A DNA stretch of 64,000 nt from Candidatus Nitrosopumilus sp. (GTDB lineage Archaea; Thermoproteota; Nitrososphaeria; Nitrososphaerales; Nitrosopumilaceae), in the NCBI GenBank assembly GCA_016125975.1, contig JAEFCZ010000042.1, positions 1-64,000 on the forward strand, in the 5' to 3' direction. How positions within the stretch are numbered: position 1 is the first letter of the stretch; each line of letters begins with the position of its first letter. The notes under the pieces are model-generated. The model was not told the DNA's origin, ran no database searches, and worked only from the letters and a program-made list of their open reading frames with translations. This document shows positions 16,369 to 24,986 of this stretch, piece by piece. A program made the position numbers and the translations under genes.

Positions 16369-16905
16369 ATGAAAGGAGAGTTAATCGAAAATAGAGTTAT
16401 TGTTTGGAATATTGAAGATTCACGTAAACTTTTCAGTAAAGGGTATTATGGAAAGCCAATAGGAATTCCAAAACCAAAGATTGAAGAGATTGACGCGCCA
16501 CTAATTTTAGATTTAATTGAAGCACTGTATTTACTAGAAAATAAGAAAATTACAATTTCAAAATCAAAACACAAAGTTACGGTTGAACAAATGACAGAGG
16601 TTTGTAAAAAAGAACATCATGATTTTGATAAAAAATATCTAGTTTACAAAAATTTTAGAGACAAAGGATACATCATTAATCCTGGAATAAAATTTGGTTG
16701 TGACTTTGCAGTTTATGAGAAAGGACCAGGAATAGATCACGCACCATTTCTAATCCAAGTGTATAATCGAAACGAGTCAATCACATCTACAGGGATTGTA
16801 CTTGCAGGAAGACTTGCAACAACAGTAAGAAAACAATTCATTTTAGCAATTCCAAAAGGCAAAGATAATGTTGACTTTTTGGCTCTAGATTGGTGGAAAG
16901 CCTAA
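16369..16905 (+). CDS. endA: tRNA-splicing endonuclease
   Basis: The enzyme cuts introns from archaeal pre-tRNA at bulge-helix-bulge motifs. The 178-aa length fits the homotetrameric alpha form. The catalytic triad is visible: Tyr in VYEKGPG, His in DHAPFLIQV and Lys in TTVRKQF. The region KYLVYKNFRDKGYIINPGIK is the family's core signature. CATATACG at 16341-16348 is a likely TATA box for a leaderless mRNA. Its stop overlaps the stop of the opposite gene by 4 bp. Confidence 0.94.
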   Translation: MKGELIENRVIVWNIEDSRKLFSKGYYGKPIGIPKPKIEEIDAPLILDLIEALYLLENKKITISKSKHKVTVEQMTEVCKKEHHDFDKKYLVYKNFRDKGYIINPGIKFGCDFAVYEKGPGIDHAPFLIQVYNRNESITSTGIVLAGRLATTVRKQFILAIPKGKDNVDFLALDWWKA

Positions 16906-17279
16906 ATTGATTTTATGTGACCAGCAATACGATCATAGATATCAAAAAGATCTTTTGTGATTCCAAAAGCCAAAGAATTATCCCATTTACTACGAATTCT
17001 TATAGCATTATCAGTTGGCTCCACATAGATTGTAGCGTCTTTTACTGATTGTTTTGCAATCATTTCATTGAGTTCTACATCTTCATTTAGTTTAGAAGCA
17101 AGACTTCCAGGTCCATCCCATTCTACTTTTTCAACAGTTTTTGCAGCAAAATGACCACGTGTTTTGAGTTTGGTTTTTGCAACAAAGTTACTTACAGATG
17201 TACCAGCATCTTTTCTTACAATGAAGTGTGCTTGATATCTGTCTAGTGCGCCCCAAGGGAGTGGATTTGGATCTTGCAT
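16902..17279 (-). CDS. Conserved hypothetical protein (125 aa)
   Basis: The protein is soluble, with no Cys or membrane segments. Notable stretches are PLPWGALDRYQAHFIVRKDA near the start and AFGITKDLFDIYDRIAGHI at the end. I do not recognise a family. It is encoded 2 bp downstream of the 78-aa gene on the same strand and is presumably cotranscribed with it. Confidence 0.65.
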   Translation of the reverse strand: MQDPNPLPWGALDRYQAHFIVRKDAGTSVSNFVAKTKLKTRGHFAAKTVEKVEWDGPGSLASKLNEDVELNEMIAKQSVKDATIYVEPTDNAIRIRSKWDNSLAFGITKDLFDIYDRIAGHIKSI

Positions 17280-17281
17280 TT

Positions 17282-17518
17282 TTACCCCTTTTGAATAATT
17301 TGAATTACGTCGATGTTAGAATTCTTAACATCAAGACATCCTCTATTAGTTATCATTCTTGCTGTATGAGCAAAATATCTACTGTAATAATCACCTTGTT
17401 CAACATTATCGGTTCCAATTTCTTTGGATTCAGAATCTACACCGATCTCCTTTAACATACTACTAAATTTCTCAGGCCATGTCTGATAGACAAATGTATC
17501 TGGCTCTGTATCATGCAT
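17282..17518 (-). CDS. Conserved hypothetical protein (78 aa)
   Basis: This small soluble protein begins MHDTEPDTFVYQTWPEKFS and contains GDYYSRYFAHTARMITNRGC. Family unknown. It lies 2 bp upstream of the 125-aa gene, so the pair may be functionally linked. The start is ATG at 17518, with AT-rich promoter sequence behind it shared divergently with the SDR gene. Confidence 0.6.
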   Translation of the reverse strand: MHDTEPDTFVYQTWPEKFSSMLKEIGVDSESKEIGTDNVEQGDYYSRYFAHTARMITNRGCLDVKNSNIDVIQIIQKG

Positions 17519-17614
17519 TAAAAATCATGAATCATACCCACAAATAAAGATATCAAGAAAAAAATCACAGAGATCAATCCAATTAAATATTACAAAAGAT
17601 TTGAGACTTTATCT

Positions 17615-19381
17615 ATGCTAAAATTCCAAGACAAAGTCGCATTAGTTACAGGAAGTGGAACAGGTATTGGAAAAGCTATTGCAACAAAATTTATTGAAAA
17701 TGGCGCAAGTGTAATTATTCTTGGTAGAAGAAAAGAGCCACTACAAGAAGCCGCAACAGAACTTGAAGGAAAAATTCCACAAGGAGTAAATGCTACAGTC
17801 AAAATTTTTGCAGGTGTAGATGTTGCTGATGAAACAGCAATGAATGAAATGTTTGATACTCTAAAAAATGAAGGAACTAATGTAGATTACATAATTAACA
17901 ATGCAGGTGTTTCAGGTCCAGTAACATGTTTTGCAAATGCACCTCTAGATGAATTTAAAAGTACAATTGGAATTCATTTGACAGGAACATTCTGGGGCTC
18001 AGTTCAAGCACTAAAAGTTATGAAAGAATGGGGAAAAATAATTACAATTTCAACATTCTTTACTGAAGAAAGACCATTAGAACAAAGACCTTATAGATTT
18101 AGAAGTCCATATACTGCATCACAAGGTGCAAAGAACAGACTTGCAGAATGCATGTCATGGGAATTAACTGAAAAGAAAATCATATCAATTGCAACAAATC
18201 CTGGACCAGTTCATTCAGACAGAATTTACAAAACAGTTTATCCAAAGGCTGCATCTGAATTCATGAGAGTTAGTGGATTTGAAGATTTAACTCCAGTTGA
18301 AGTTGAAGAAGCAAAAGATGATTTGTTAGAATGCATATTAGCAGACGGGATAGATAAAGAAGGAATTGCAAAAACAGCAGAGAAACTAGCAAACGGTAGA
18401 GATGTTAGTAAACTAACTGAAACATATACAAAATTACTAGAGCAAATTCAAAAGCTTGCAGGAAAAATTCAAAACAACACATCACATATGATTGCAGACC
18501 AAGAATTCCTAAAACAAACACAAGTTGCAGAATCAGTTCTCAATTTGTGCGATGATAAAATTGCAGAAATTCTAAACGGAAAAGTAATTCCAGGAGATAG
18601 AGTATTTTATCCAGTAAGACCACATATTGGAACTACAACACCAGGAGTTCATCAACCAGACTTTGCAGGAAAAGCAGTTGTCTTCACAGTAGATGCAACT
18701 GATAAAGCAGATGCAGAAAGAGTTGAATTTTTGGCAGGTCATGTTGAGAAAAATGGTGGAAAAGTTGCATGTTTTATTTCAAAAACAACTCCAACTGAAC
18801 TTCAAGAACAAATCAGTGGAAAATTCCATTCACATGTAGTAGATATTACAAATCCTGAAGAAGTAGAAAGATGGCTAAACACTGCTAAAACCAACATTGG
18901 AGAAATTCTAGCCGTAATTCATACCACAGGAAAACTGCCAGAAATTGGAAAATTAACTGAATTAACAAGAGCAGGATGGGATGAACTTATTGCAAAATTC
19001 ATCGTAACTCCTGCAACAGTAGCACAAAGAGCATTAGAGCAATTTGTTCCAGGAGGAAACAAAGATCCACGCCTTTACAAAGATGCAAAAGGTGCAATGA
19101 TGATTGTTGGTCCAGACCTACCAGTTGGAAGAAAAACTACAGGAACACAAAGAGCTCAAGTAGAAGTTTTCAGAGGAGCATTAAGACCATTTACAACAAC
19201 AGTCAATCAAGAATTAAGTGATGTATTAAAATCAAAAATCAGAATGTTTTCGGTTTTCCCAGGAACAGTAACAGGTGGAGAACCAAATAATGAAAGAATT
19301 GCAGATGCAATCAATTTCCTTGTTTCAGATAGTGCAGCTTCATCAGCTGAAGTCACTTTCTGTGTTGATGAATCAAGATAA
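17615..19381 (+). CDS. Double short-chain dehydrogenase (malonyl-CoA reductase N-half-like)
   Basis: The 588-aa protein has two SDR-like Rossmann units. Unit 1 (about 5-260): TGSGTGIG at 12-19, NNAG at 95-98, Ser146 in ISTFF and Tyr166 in SPYTASQGAK. The expected Lys of YxxxK is Gln170, with Lys173 nearby. Unit 2 (about 340-588) starts GKAVVFTVDATD and has no clear Tyr-xxx-Lys. A helical linker joins them. Order, length and segments such as NPGPVHSDRI recall the N-terminal half of the bifunctional malonyl-CoA reductase of Chloroflexus, which reduces malonate semialdehyde. I compare from memory, so the activity is a hypothesis. TATA-like AATTAAATATT lies at 17581. A MaoC-like gene overlaps its 3' end. 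Confidence 0.8.
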   Translation: MLKFQDKVALVTGSGTGIGKAIATKFIENGASVIILGRRKEPLQEAATELEGKIPQGVNATVKIFAGVDVADETAMNEMFDTLKNEGTNVDYIINNAGVSGPVTCFANAPLDEFKSTIGIHLTGTFWGSVQALKVMKEWGKIITISTFFTEERPLEQRPYRFRSPYTASQGAKNRLAECMSWELTEKKIISIATNPGPVHSDRIYKTVYPKAASEFMRVSGFEDLTPVEVEEAKDDLLECILADGIDKEGIAKTAEKLANGRDVSKLTETYTKLLEQIQKLAGKIQNNTSHMIADQEFLKQTQVAESVLNLCDDKIAEILNGKVIPGDRVFYPVRPHIGTTTPGVHQPDFAGKAVVFTVDATDKADAERVEFLAGHVEKNGGKVACFISKTTPTELQEQISGKFHSHVVDITNPEEVERWLNTAKTNIGEILAVIHTTGKLPEIGKLTELTRAGWDELIAKFIVTPATVAQRALEQFVPGGNKDPRLYKDAKGAMMIVGPDLPVGRKTTGTQRAQVEVFRGALRPFTTTVNQELSDVLKSKIRMFSVFPGTVTGGEPNNERIADAINFLVSDSAASSAEVTFCVDESR

Positions 19382-19835
19382 GAATGAAAAAATTTCTGAA
19401 TTTAGAGTTGGAGATGCATTTCATTCCACATACAGTATTTCAGATAAAGAATTAGAAGAATATCTGAATTTTTCTAGAGTGAGAAATACATTCTTAGAAG
19501 ATAAACAAAAAGGAGAACAACAAATTGTTTCAGGAAGAGCAATTTTGTCTAGAATGGAAGGGGAATTTACAAGACTAAGTCAAATTTATGGAAATCATCT
19601 TGTATTTTTAGGAACTGATGGAGATGCAGGATGGGACAATAGGGCAACATGATTTCTAAAACCACTTTACACGGATCAAGTACTGAAATTAAAATTTACA
19701 ATTTCACAAATAGATGAAATTGATGATGAGTTTGGAAAGATTGCAGTAGATTATGAAGGTACAAATCAAGACGGAGAAACAATTGTACTCTCAAAGAAAA
19801 ATATCTACAGAATCAAGAAAGAACCACCAAGATAA
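19368..19835 (+). pseudogene. MaoC-like hot-dog protein interrupted by an in-frame TGA
   Basis: ATG 19368 lies inside the last codons of the SDR gene (14-bp overlap) and opens a 155-codon frame to TAA 19833-19835, broken only by TGA at 19650-19652 (codon 95). Upstream: SEFRVGDAFHSTYSISDKEL, then EYLNFSRVRN, like the N-terminal part of MaoC/R-hydratase domains. Downstream, the same frame continues FLKPLYTDQVLKLKFTISQI without a break. The gene is thus whole except for one codon; CGA (Arg) or TGG (Trp) would restore it. It could be a recent nonsense mutation, a sequence error or recoding. Position behind the SDR gene suggests a linked acyl-CoA role. Confidence 0.65.
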
Positions 19836-19842
19836 TAAAACA

Positions 19843-19865
19843 GGAGAGCCGACTCGTCTCCCCCG
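19843..19865 (+). terminator. Possible hairpin terminator after the SDR/MaoC operon
   Basis: GGAGA at 19843-19847 can pair with TCTCC at 19857-19861, just after the MaoC-like stop. No strong oligo-T follows, so termination is uncertain. The following 70 bp to 19938 contain no gene I can support. Confidence 0.25.
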
Positions 19866-19938
19866 CCCTCAGATCATAAGACCTGATGAACAATATACAT
19901 TGCAAAATTTGTATAAAAGCAGGGAGAATATTTTGAGC

Positions 19939-20724
19939 CTAAATTCCTAACAATGTAGAGTCTCCAGTTAGAGAATCAAAGAATAGTTTTCCTGCAGCAA
20001 TCAAAATTACTACAGAGACTAGAATTTGCAAATATCTCTCTTTGATGTCAATAGATAATCTTGCACCAACTAATCCACCAACAAAAGATCCAATTGCCAA
20101 GAATCCAGCCTGAAGAAAATCAGGATGTCCTAAAAGACTATGAGCAATTACTCCAGAAAATGATGCAAACAACAAAACCATTTGAGAAGTTGGAGCGGCT
20201 TTCTTCATAGCCATTCCCATTCCAACTACCATTAATGGAACAAATACAATTCCTCCCCCTATTCCAAAGAATGAAGATATGATTCCTGCAAAGAAACTAG
20301 CACCAATTGCAAAAATCATCATTTGTATAGAGATTTTCTTTTCTTTGGTTTCGATTTTTTTTCTCAAGAAAATGTATGCAGCTGATGCAATTAACACAAA
20401 ACCAAATAATATCTTAAAAATATCTGGTGCAACATCGCTAGAAACAACTGCACCTAAAATAGTACCAGGAATAGATAACAATCCAAGTTTGAACCCTAAA
20501 GAATATTCAATTCGTTTTTGTCTAGAATATGAAATAGTGGATGCAACAGCATTACTTAGAGCTGCAAAAAGACTGTTACTTGCTGCAGTAGTGGGTGGAA
20601 ATCCCAAGAAAGTTAAAACAGGAACTACAATAATTCCACCTCCCAATCCAATCATAGAACCCAAAACACCAGCTGCAAATCCTAAAAGAATAAGCCATAA
20701 TTGATCAATCATCGCAATCGTCAA
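19939..20724 (-). CDS. TauE/SafE family anion permease
   Basis: This 261-aa integral membrane protein has about 8 segments and the two internal repeats of the TauE/SafE (sulfite exporter) family. Each repeat starts with a Gly-rich G-x-G-G-G motif: MIGLGGGIIVVPVLTFLGF (about 24-42) and FFGIGGGIVFVPLMVVGMG (about 155-173). Family members export sulfite, sulfoacetate or other small organic anions; the substrate here is unknown. It lies immediately downstream of the Cys-repeat protein gene (stop 20725), so the two are probably one transcript. Confidence 0.88.
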   Translation of the reverse strand: MTIAMIDQLWLILLGFAAGVLGSMIGLGGGIIVVPVLTFLGFPPTTAASNSLFAALSNAVASTISYSRQKRIEYSLGFKLGLLSIPGTILGAVVSSDVAPDIFKILFGFVLIASAAYIFLRKKIETKEKKISIQMMIFAIGASFFAGIISSFFGIGGGIVFVPLMVVGMGMAMKKAAPTSQMVLLFASFSGVIAHSLLGHPDFLQAGFLAIGSFVGGLVGARLSIDIKERYLQILVSVVILIAAGKLFFDSLTGDSTLLGI

Positions 20725-21858
20725 TTAGAGAATAGAGATTCCATATATTTTGGAATCCATACATGTTTTCAATAGTTCTTCAGAATTTAGTTGAGAGCAT
20801 TGTTTCTGAATATCGTCAAAGTCAGGATGGACTAATTTTACCCATTTTCCAACCTCATGTACACAGTCATGTTGAAATTCATTTGGAATAAACTGGCATA
20901 CATCTAACGCCTCAGAAATATTCCTATTATCTGCAAAAACCATTGCCACGCCTTGATAACAATATGTCAATTTATCATAAGAGAGTTTTTGAGGGTCGCA
21001 GACTAAATTGATTTTATTAATATCTGAAACTACTAAAGATGCAAACAATCTCCCAATCCCTCTAAAACAATTTTTAGAAAATTCATCTTCAATGGTTTCA
21101 CAATAATCAACTATGTTATTTAATTTAGGTTGAGAATATCCAACATAAGTTGGTTGATAGTGATAACATGGTGCAGCTATTTCGTCATCTATAACACTGC
21201 AAGGATATGAAAGATCATTTTCATCAAAATCACTATCGTGAGATTTGTTAAATCTTACAACATTTTCCATAAACAATCCTTTTGCACAACTAATTTGTTC
21301 CCAGTCCTCAAATTGCTGACATGCTACAACAGCATTGGACATATTGTACCCATAGATACTTTCAAGACTATGTCCCACACCATGAAGACATTCCCATCGA
21401 TCAATTGTAGGGTATTCAAAGGAATCAGGACAAATAGACAGAAAATCTACTTGTTTGGGTTCAAAATTATAAAGCAATACTTGAGAATCAAGATGATTCT
21501 TTACAATACTATGAACTACTGCACCACCACACTTAGTAGATTCCACAAATTCAATTGATTCAGTGACGTCACCAAGATAGCCATATACAAAATCTCCAAG
21601 ATGATGAGCGTTTTGATGACATAGGTTTTCAGATTCAGAATAAACTAGAATCAATTCATCAACAGTGTCCAATATTGTTTCTTTATCATAGAATTCAGAT
21701 TCATCTTGTAAGAATTCAATGGCACAATGTGAATCATGTTTGCAATCATGAAGAATTTGAGAAGCAAGTTCATTTTTAGATTCATTAGTAAAAAATAACA
21801 AAAAAGAAGTAATAATTGCAAAGAAAATTAATGCCAAAAATATTATTTTTTTATTCAA
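20725..21858 (-). CDS. Secreted or anchored protein with Cys-pair helical repeats
   Basis: The 377-aa protein has one N-terminal membrane segment or signal (about 4-24), then a Cys-rich body. From about residue 75 there are repeated units of 35-45 residues in which two Cys frame C-x(12-16)-C-x2-G-x-(G/A/F): CLHGVGHS, CAKGLFMEN, CFRGIGRLFAS, CYQGVAMVFAD and CVHEVGKWV. Early units also carry His (CHQNAHHLGD, AVVHS, GHS). The pattern suggests disulfide-linked helical pairs outside the membrane. The His cluster might bind metal; that is inference. I do not know a named family. It is cotranscribed with the TauE/SafE permease. Confidence 0.75.
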   Translation of the reverse strand: MNKKIIFLALIFFAIITSFLLFFTNESKNELASQILHDCKHDSHCAIEFLQDESEFYDKETILDTVDELILVYSESENLCHQNAHHLGDFVYGYLGDVTESIEFVESTKCGGAVVHSIVKNHLDSQVLLYNFEPKQVDFLSICPDSFEYPTIDRWECLHGVGHSLESIYGYNMSNAVVACQQFEDWEQISCAKGLFMENVVRFNKSHDSDFDENDLSYPCSVIDDEIAAPCYHYQPTYVGYSQPKLNNIVDYCETIEDEFSKNCFRGIGRLFASLVVSDINKINLVCDPQKLSYDKLTYCYQGVAMVFADNRNISEALDVCQFIPNEFQHDCVHEVGKWVKLVHPDFDDIQKQCSQLNSEELLKTCMDSKIYGISIL

Positions 21859-21892
21859 TTACTATCACACGTATTTTTTTAATCAGGTTAAT

Positions 21893-22537
21893 CTACTTTA
21901 GTATAATTAATGTCTGCAATACAGAATCATCTTTTGGTGTTATTTCCAAGAGGATTTCAGTATCAGCCAAGTTATCAATTTTTGATTTGATACTACGCTG
22001 GTCTGAATCATAGTAAAAAGTATGCACAGTATCTAGCCACTCAGGAATAGATTCAAAGCCAATTTCTTCTTCTTCCCAACAATCACAAACAAGTGTTTGA
22101 ATTACAGTTTCAAATATTGCATATGTTTTTTCTTTGTCAGATTCCAAAGTATCAGTTTCAAGATTTGCAATTGCTAAAATTGGTGTTACAGTACTTCCAC
22201 CAATGTTGATGTTTCCAATTGTATTTCCATTTTTGTCTAAAACAGCAGTAGTTGTACAGTATTCTACATTTCTTGGAAGGCCTTTTTCAAAAAATGTACA
22301 ATACTGGCTAATAGTATGATCAGTTATCGCTGTAGGAGATGAGACAAAGATATCATGTTCTTTCAGAGACGTTTGGATTTTCTCAATATCATAATATGTA
22401 AAACCTGAATCATAGATGGGGGTTGTAAGAGGTTCAGAAGGTTCTTCAGGAAGCAACATTGCATAGGATGTAGCAGCTGCTATGCCAAGGATAATTGGAA
22501 TTATAATTAATTTATTCACAACAAATAACTCTAGCAT
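21893..22537 (-). CDS. Membrane-anchored hypothetical protein (214 aa)
   Basis: An N-terminal membrane segment (about 8-27, IIIPIILGIAAATSYAMLL) is followed by an extracytoplasmic domain. Cys residues occur as YCTFF, EYCTTT and VCDCWEEEE, the last a tight CxC. The family is not recognised. It lies between the Cys-repeat protein and the DUF192 protein on the same strand, in a row of genes for exported proteins. Confidence 0.65.
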   Translation of the reverse strand: MLELFVVNKLIIIPIILGIAAATSYAMLLPEEPSEPLTTPIYDSGFTYYDIEKIQTSLKEHDIFVSSPTAITDHTISQYCTFFEKGLPRNVEYCTTTAVLDKNGNTIGNINIGGSTVTPILAIANLETDTLESDKEKTYAIFETVIQTLVCDCWEEEEIGFESIPEWLDTVHTFYYDSDQRSIKSKIDNLADTEILLEITPKDDSVLQTLIILK

Positions 22538-22559
22538 TCAAAAATAAGGTTTTGCAATT

Positions 22560-23051
22560 CTAAATTGAAATTATAGTCAAAACAGAATCTTTTGTGATAT
22601 TATTTTGCTCAATGAATCCTGCAGTTACTTCAAGAACATAAACTGCCTCTTGTTCGGGTACAACACTTTGACATGTGGCGATTTCTAATGCGGCTTTGCA
22701 TGGAGGAACATCTTGTTCTATGTGAACTATTTTGCCATCCTCATCAAACCACATCATATCAAGTGAGAATTGCATGTTAAGCATCCACAGAGAATATAGT
22801 CCAGGTTCGCTAAAAACAAAGATCATTCCTTGATCATAGGGTAGTTGATCTTGGAACATCAAGCCACGTACTCGTCGTGGTTCAGTATCTGCAATTTGCA
22901 CCTCAAGCGGGACATCATCAACTAAAATTGTACCTCTAGGAAATTCAACTGATTCTAATTTACTTTCACTAGGAAGAGACATCATGCCCACAACACCAAT
23001 AATTATTGCAGCAATTGAGATTGGAATTAGTGCCTGTGCTCTAGTAGTCAC
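22560..23051 (-). CDS. DUF192 domain protein, membrane-anchored
   Basis: The 163-aa protein has an N-terminal anchor (about 7-26), then a DUF192 domain: ADTEPRRVRGLMFQDQLP, then GMIFVFSEPGLYSLWMLNM, and DMMWFDEDGKIVHIEQDVPP. These match the family's RxxGLM and W/F-M-N/K-N-(T/M) motifs. DUF192 proteins are small beta-rich extracytoplasmic proteins of unknown function. It is followed by two more exported-protein genes on the same strand. Confidence 0.88.
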   Translation of the reverse strand: MTTRAQALIPISIAAIIIGVVGMMSLPSESKLESVEFPRGTILVDDVPLEVQIADTEPRRVRGLMFQDQLPYDQGMIFVFSEPGLYSLWMLNMQFSLDMMWFDEDGKIVHIEQDVPPCKAALEIATCQSVVPEQEAVYVLEVTAGFIEQNNITKDSVLTIISI

Positions 23052-23086
23052 ATTTGAATTTGGTTTGTCCTTTTAAAATACGTTAA

Positions 23087-23254
23087 TTATTTTGGGTTTG
23101 ATTTTAAACTACGTTTTAGTTCTTGATTTACAATATCCGAAAAACTTACACGGTTCTTGCGTTTGAGGATTTCTTTTGATTGAAGATTATAGATTTTCTT
23201 TACTAGTTCATCATCCATAGTAATTGTAACTCTTCGCGTCAAATCAATTACCAT
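23087..23254 (-). CDS. Ribbon-helix-helix protein (55 aa)
   Basis: ATG 23254 to TAA 23087 encodes LTRRVTITMDDELVKKIYNL, then a helix ending SFSDIVNQELKRSL. A basic strand (RRVTITM), a first helix and a second helix with SFSDIVNQEL is the ribbon-helix-helix DNA-binding fold. Its start overlaps the end of the 122-aa gene by 11 bp (ATGGTAATTGA), indicating coupling. It might regulate neighbouring genes; that is inferred. Confidence 0.75.
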   Translation of the reverse strand: MVIDLTRRVTITMDDELVKKIYNLQSKEILKRKNRVSFSDIVNQELKRSLKSNPK

Positions 23255-23612
23255 ATAAATCAAGTTCAGAGCGAACAGTGTCTATAATTTTCAAATAATC
23301 AGCACGAGGTTCAGTGCTGATTAGAAATAATTCATTAGAGTTTATTGGAATACTAATCATTGTAACTTTTTCATATTCTGTAATTGAAGAAGTTTCATTG
23401 CCTATCTTGTAAGCCAAGTTAGTATACAAATATCGCTTTTGCAAAGCATAATGAATTGACATTTTAACTTCATCACCAACTAGTAATTTTTCAACATCAT
23501 CTTTTTGTCCTCCTGCAACTAGTTCTCCCTTACTATTTGCAACACCTGCAAATCTTACTTGAGAATCAAAATCAAGAATCTTTTTTGTCAGTTCATCATA
23601 ATTAATTGCCAA
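23244..23612 (-). CDS. Hypothetical protein, roadblock/DUF6659-like (122 aa)
   Basis: This soluble alpha/beta protein has an FAGVANSKGELVAGGQK segment near residue 20 and a later strand pair (TMISIPINSNELFLISTEP). The order resembles thaumarchaeal roadblock-like proteins (DUF6659), which may sense small molecules or assist GTPases; the match is from memory. It follows amt by 15 bp on the same strand and overlaps the RHH gene, so amt-this gene-RHH may be one transcript. Confidence 0.65.
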   Translation of the reverse strand: MAINYDELTKKILDFDSQVRFAGVANSKGELVAGGQKDDVEKLLVGDEVKMSIHYALQKRYLYTNLAYKIGNETSSITEYEKVTMISIPINSNELFLISTEPRADYLKIIDTVRSELDLYGN

Positions 23613-23627
23613 GAAAATACACCAAAT

Positions 23628-24935
23628 CTATTTTTTCTTTCTAAAGATTTCATCTTTTTCTTGTAATTCATCAGTGTATGTATCCATGTCTAACATGAAC
23701 TCTTCTTCATCAGAGTACGCAAACTCTGCATGTTCACTGATATCAAGACCAACATCTTCAACTTCAGGACTGACCCTGATTCCAATAAGATGTTTTATTA
23801 TCTGCATCAGTATCCATGTTCCACCAAATCCAATTGCAGCTGCAACAGCAACACCTACTCCTTGAATCCATAATTGATCAGGATTACCAAATAGTAATCC
23901 ATCTACTCCGCCAGGGTTAATCATAGTACTTGCAAAGATACCAATTGCAAGAGAGCCTACAATACCTGCAACGCCGTGGACTGAGCTGACATCAAGGGCA
24001 TCATCAATGTGTAATTTTTCTTTGAATAGAACCACACCAGAATAAGAGATTACACCAATTGCAACACCAATTACAAAGGCATGTTCAGCACTAACAAATC
24101 CAGATGCAGGTGTGATTCCAGCTAGTCCAGCAATTGCACCATTAATTGTAGCAACAACAGATGGTTTTCCTGTCCTTACCCATGAAAGTCCACCCCAAAT
24201 TAAGGCTGAAACTGATGAAGCCATGTGAGTTACGATTACAGTATTTCCTGCAACACCACCAGATGCTGCAAGTGCACTACCTGCATTAAATCCGAACCAT
24301 CCAAGCCAAAGTAAAGATGAACCTAAAACGGCAAGTGGAATACTATGAGGAATCATAATGGCAGGACCATAATTTCTTCTCTTTCCAAGTACGAGTGCTG
24401 CAGCTAAGGCTGCCATACCCACACTAGTGTGAATTACAATACCACCTGCAAAGTCTACAACTCCTAGTTGTGCTAACCAGCCACCTCCCCATACCCAGTG
24501 TACAAGAGGATAGTAGATCAAAGTAGACCATGCTGCGATAAATATGATAAATGAGCTGAACTTCATTCTTTCAGCAATTGTTCCTGTAAGAAGCAATGGA
24601 GCAATACATGCAAACATCAATTGGAATTTTACAAATAATACTCCAGGAATTGTTGGAGCATAATCTAGTGGACCGTCAGAAGGCACACCTTTGAGAAATA
24701 CCCAACTAGTATCACCAATAAGCCCCATAGTAGAATCACCAAATGATAAACTAAATCCAAAAACAAACCACATGACACTCAAAAGTGCTAAACCGAAAAA
24801 TATCTGCATGAAAATTGATGCTGCATTTTTCTTTCTAAGTAAACCAGATTCAAAAAGACCCAATGCGGGGATCATAAGCAATACAAGACTTCCAGCTACA
24901 AGCATCCACGCAGTATCACCAGAATCAAGTACCAT
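23628..24935 (-). CDS. amt: Ammonium transporter Amt
   Basis: This 435-aa channel-type transporter for NH4+/NH3 has about 11 membrane segments. Family motifs: HWVWGGGWLA; the twin-His pair in GGIVIHTSVGMAALAAAL and DVSSVHGVAGIVGSLAIG; and GWFGFNAGSA. The C-terminal tail (about 390-435) is acidic (YSDEEEFMLDMDTYTDELQE). In an ammonia oxidiser it supplies substrate for Amo and nitrogen for growth. It is divergent from the P-II gene across a 118-bp region with a 17-bp palindrome. Confidence 0.96.
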   Translation of the reverse strand: MVLDSGDTAWMLVAGSLVLLMIPALGLFESGLLRKKNAASIFMQIFFGLALLSVMWFVFGFSLSFGDSTMGLIGDTSWVFLKGVPSDGPLDYAPTIPGVLFVKFQLMFACIAPLLLTGTIAERMKFSSFIIFIAAWSTLIYYPLVHWVWGGGWLAQLGVVDFAGGIVIHTSVGMAALAAALVLGKRRNYGPAIMIPHSIPLAVLGSSLLWLGWFGFNAGSALAASGGVAGNTVIVTHMASSVSALIWGGLSWVRTGKPSVVATINGAIAGLAGITPASGFVSAEHAFVIGVAIGVISYSGVVLFKEKLHIDDALDVSSVHGVAGIVGSLAIGIFASTMINPGGVDGLLFGNPDQLWIQGVGVAVAAAIGFGGTWILMQIIKHLIGIRVSPEVEDVGLDISEHAEFAYSDEEEFMLDMDTYTDELQEKDEIFRKKK

Positions 24936-24986
24936 TGAAGAAAAAAATTATTTTTTTAATTAATAACAATATCCTAATTTGATTGT

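Noticed and set aside
21238-21558. 106-codon open frame inside the Cys-repeat gene
   Set aside because: It is antisense to a consistent repeat protein with clear Cys spacing.
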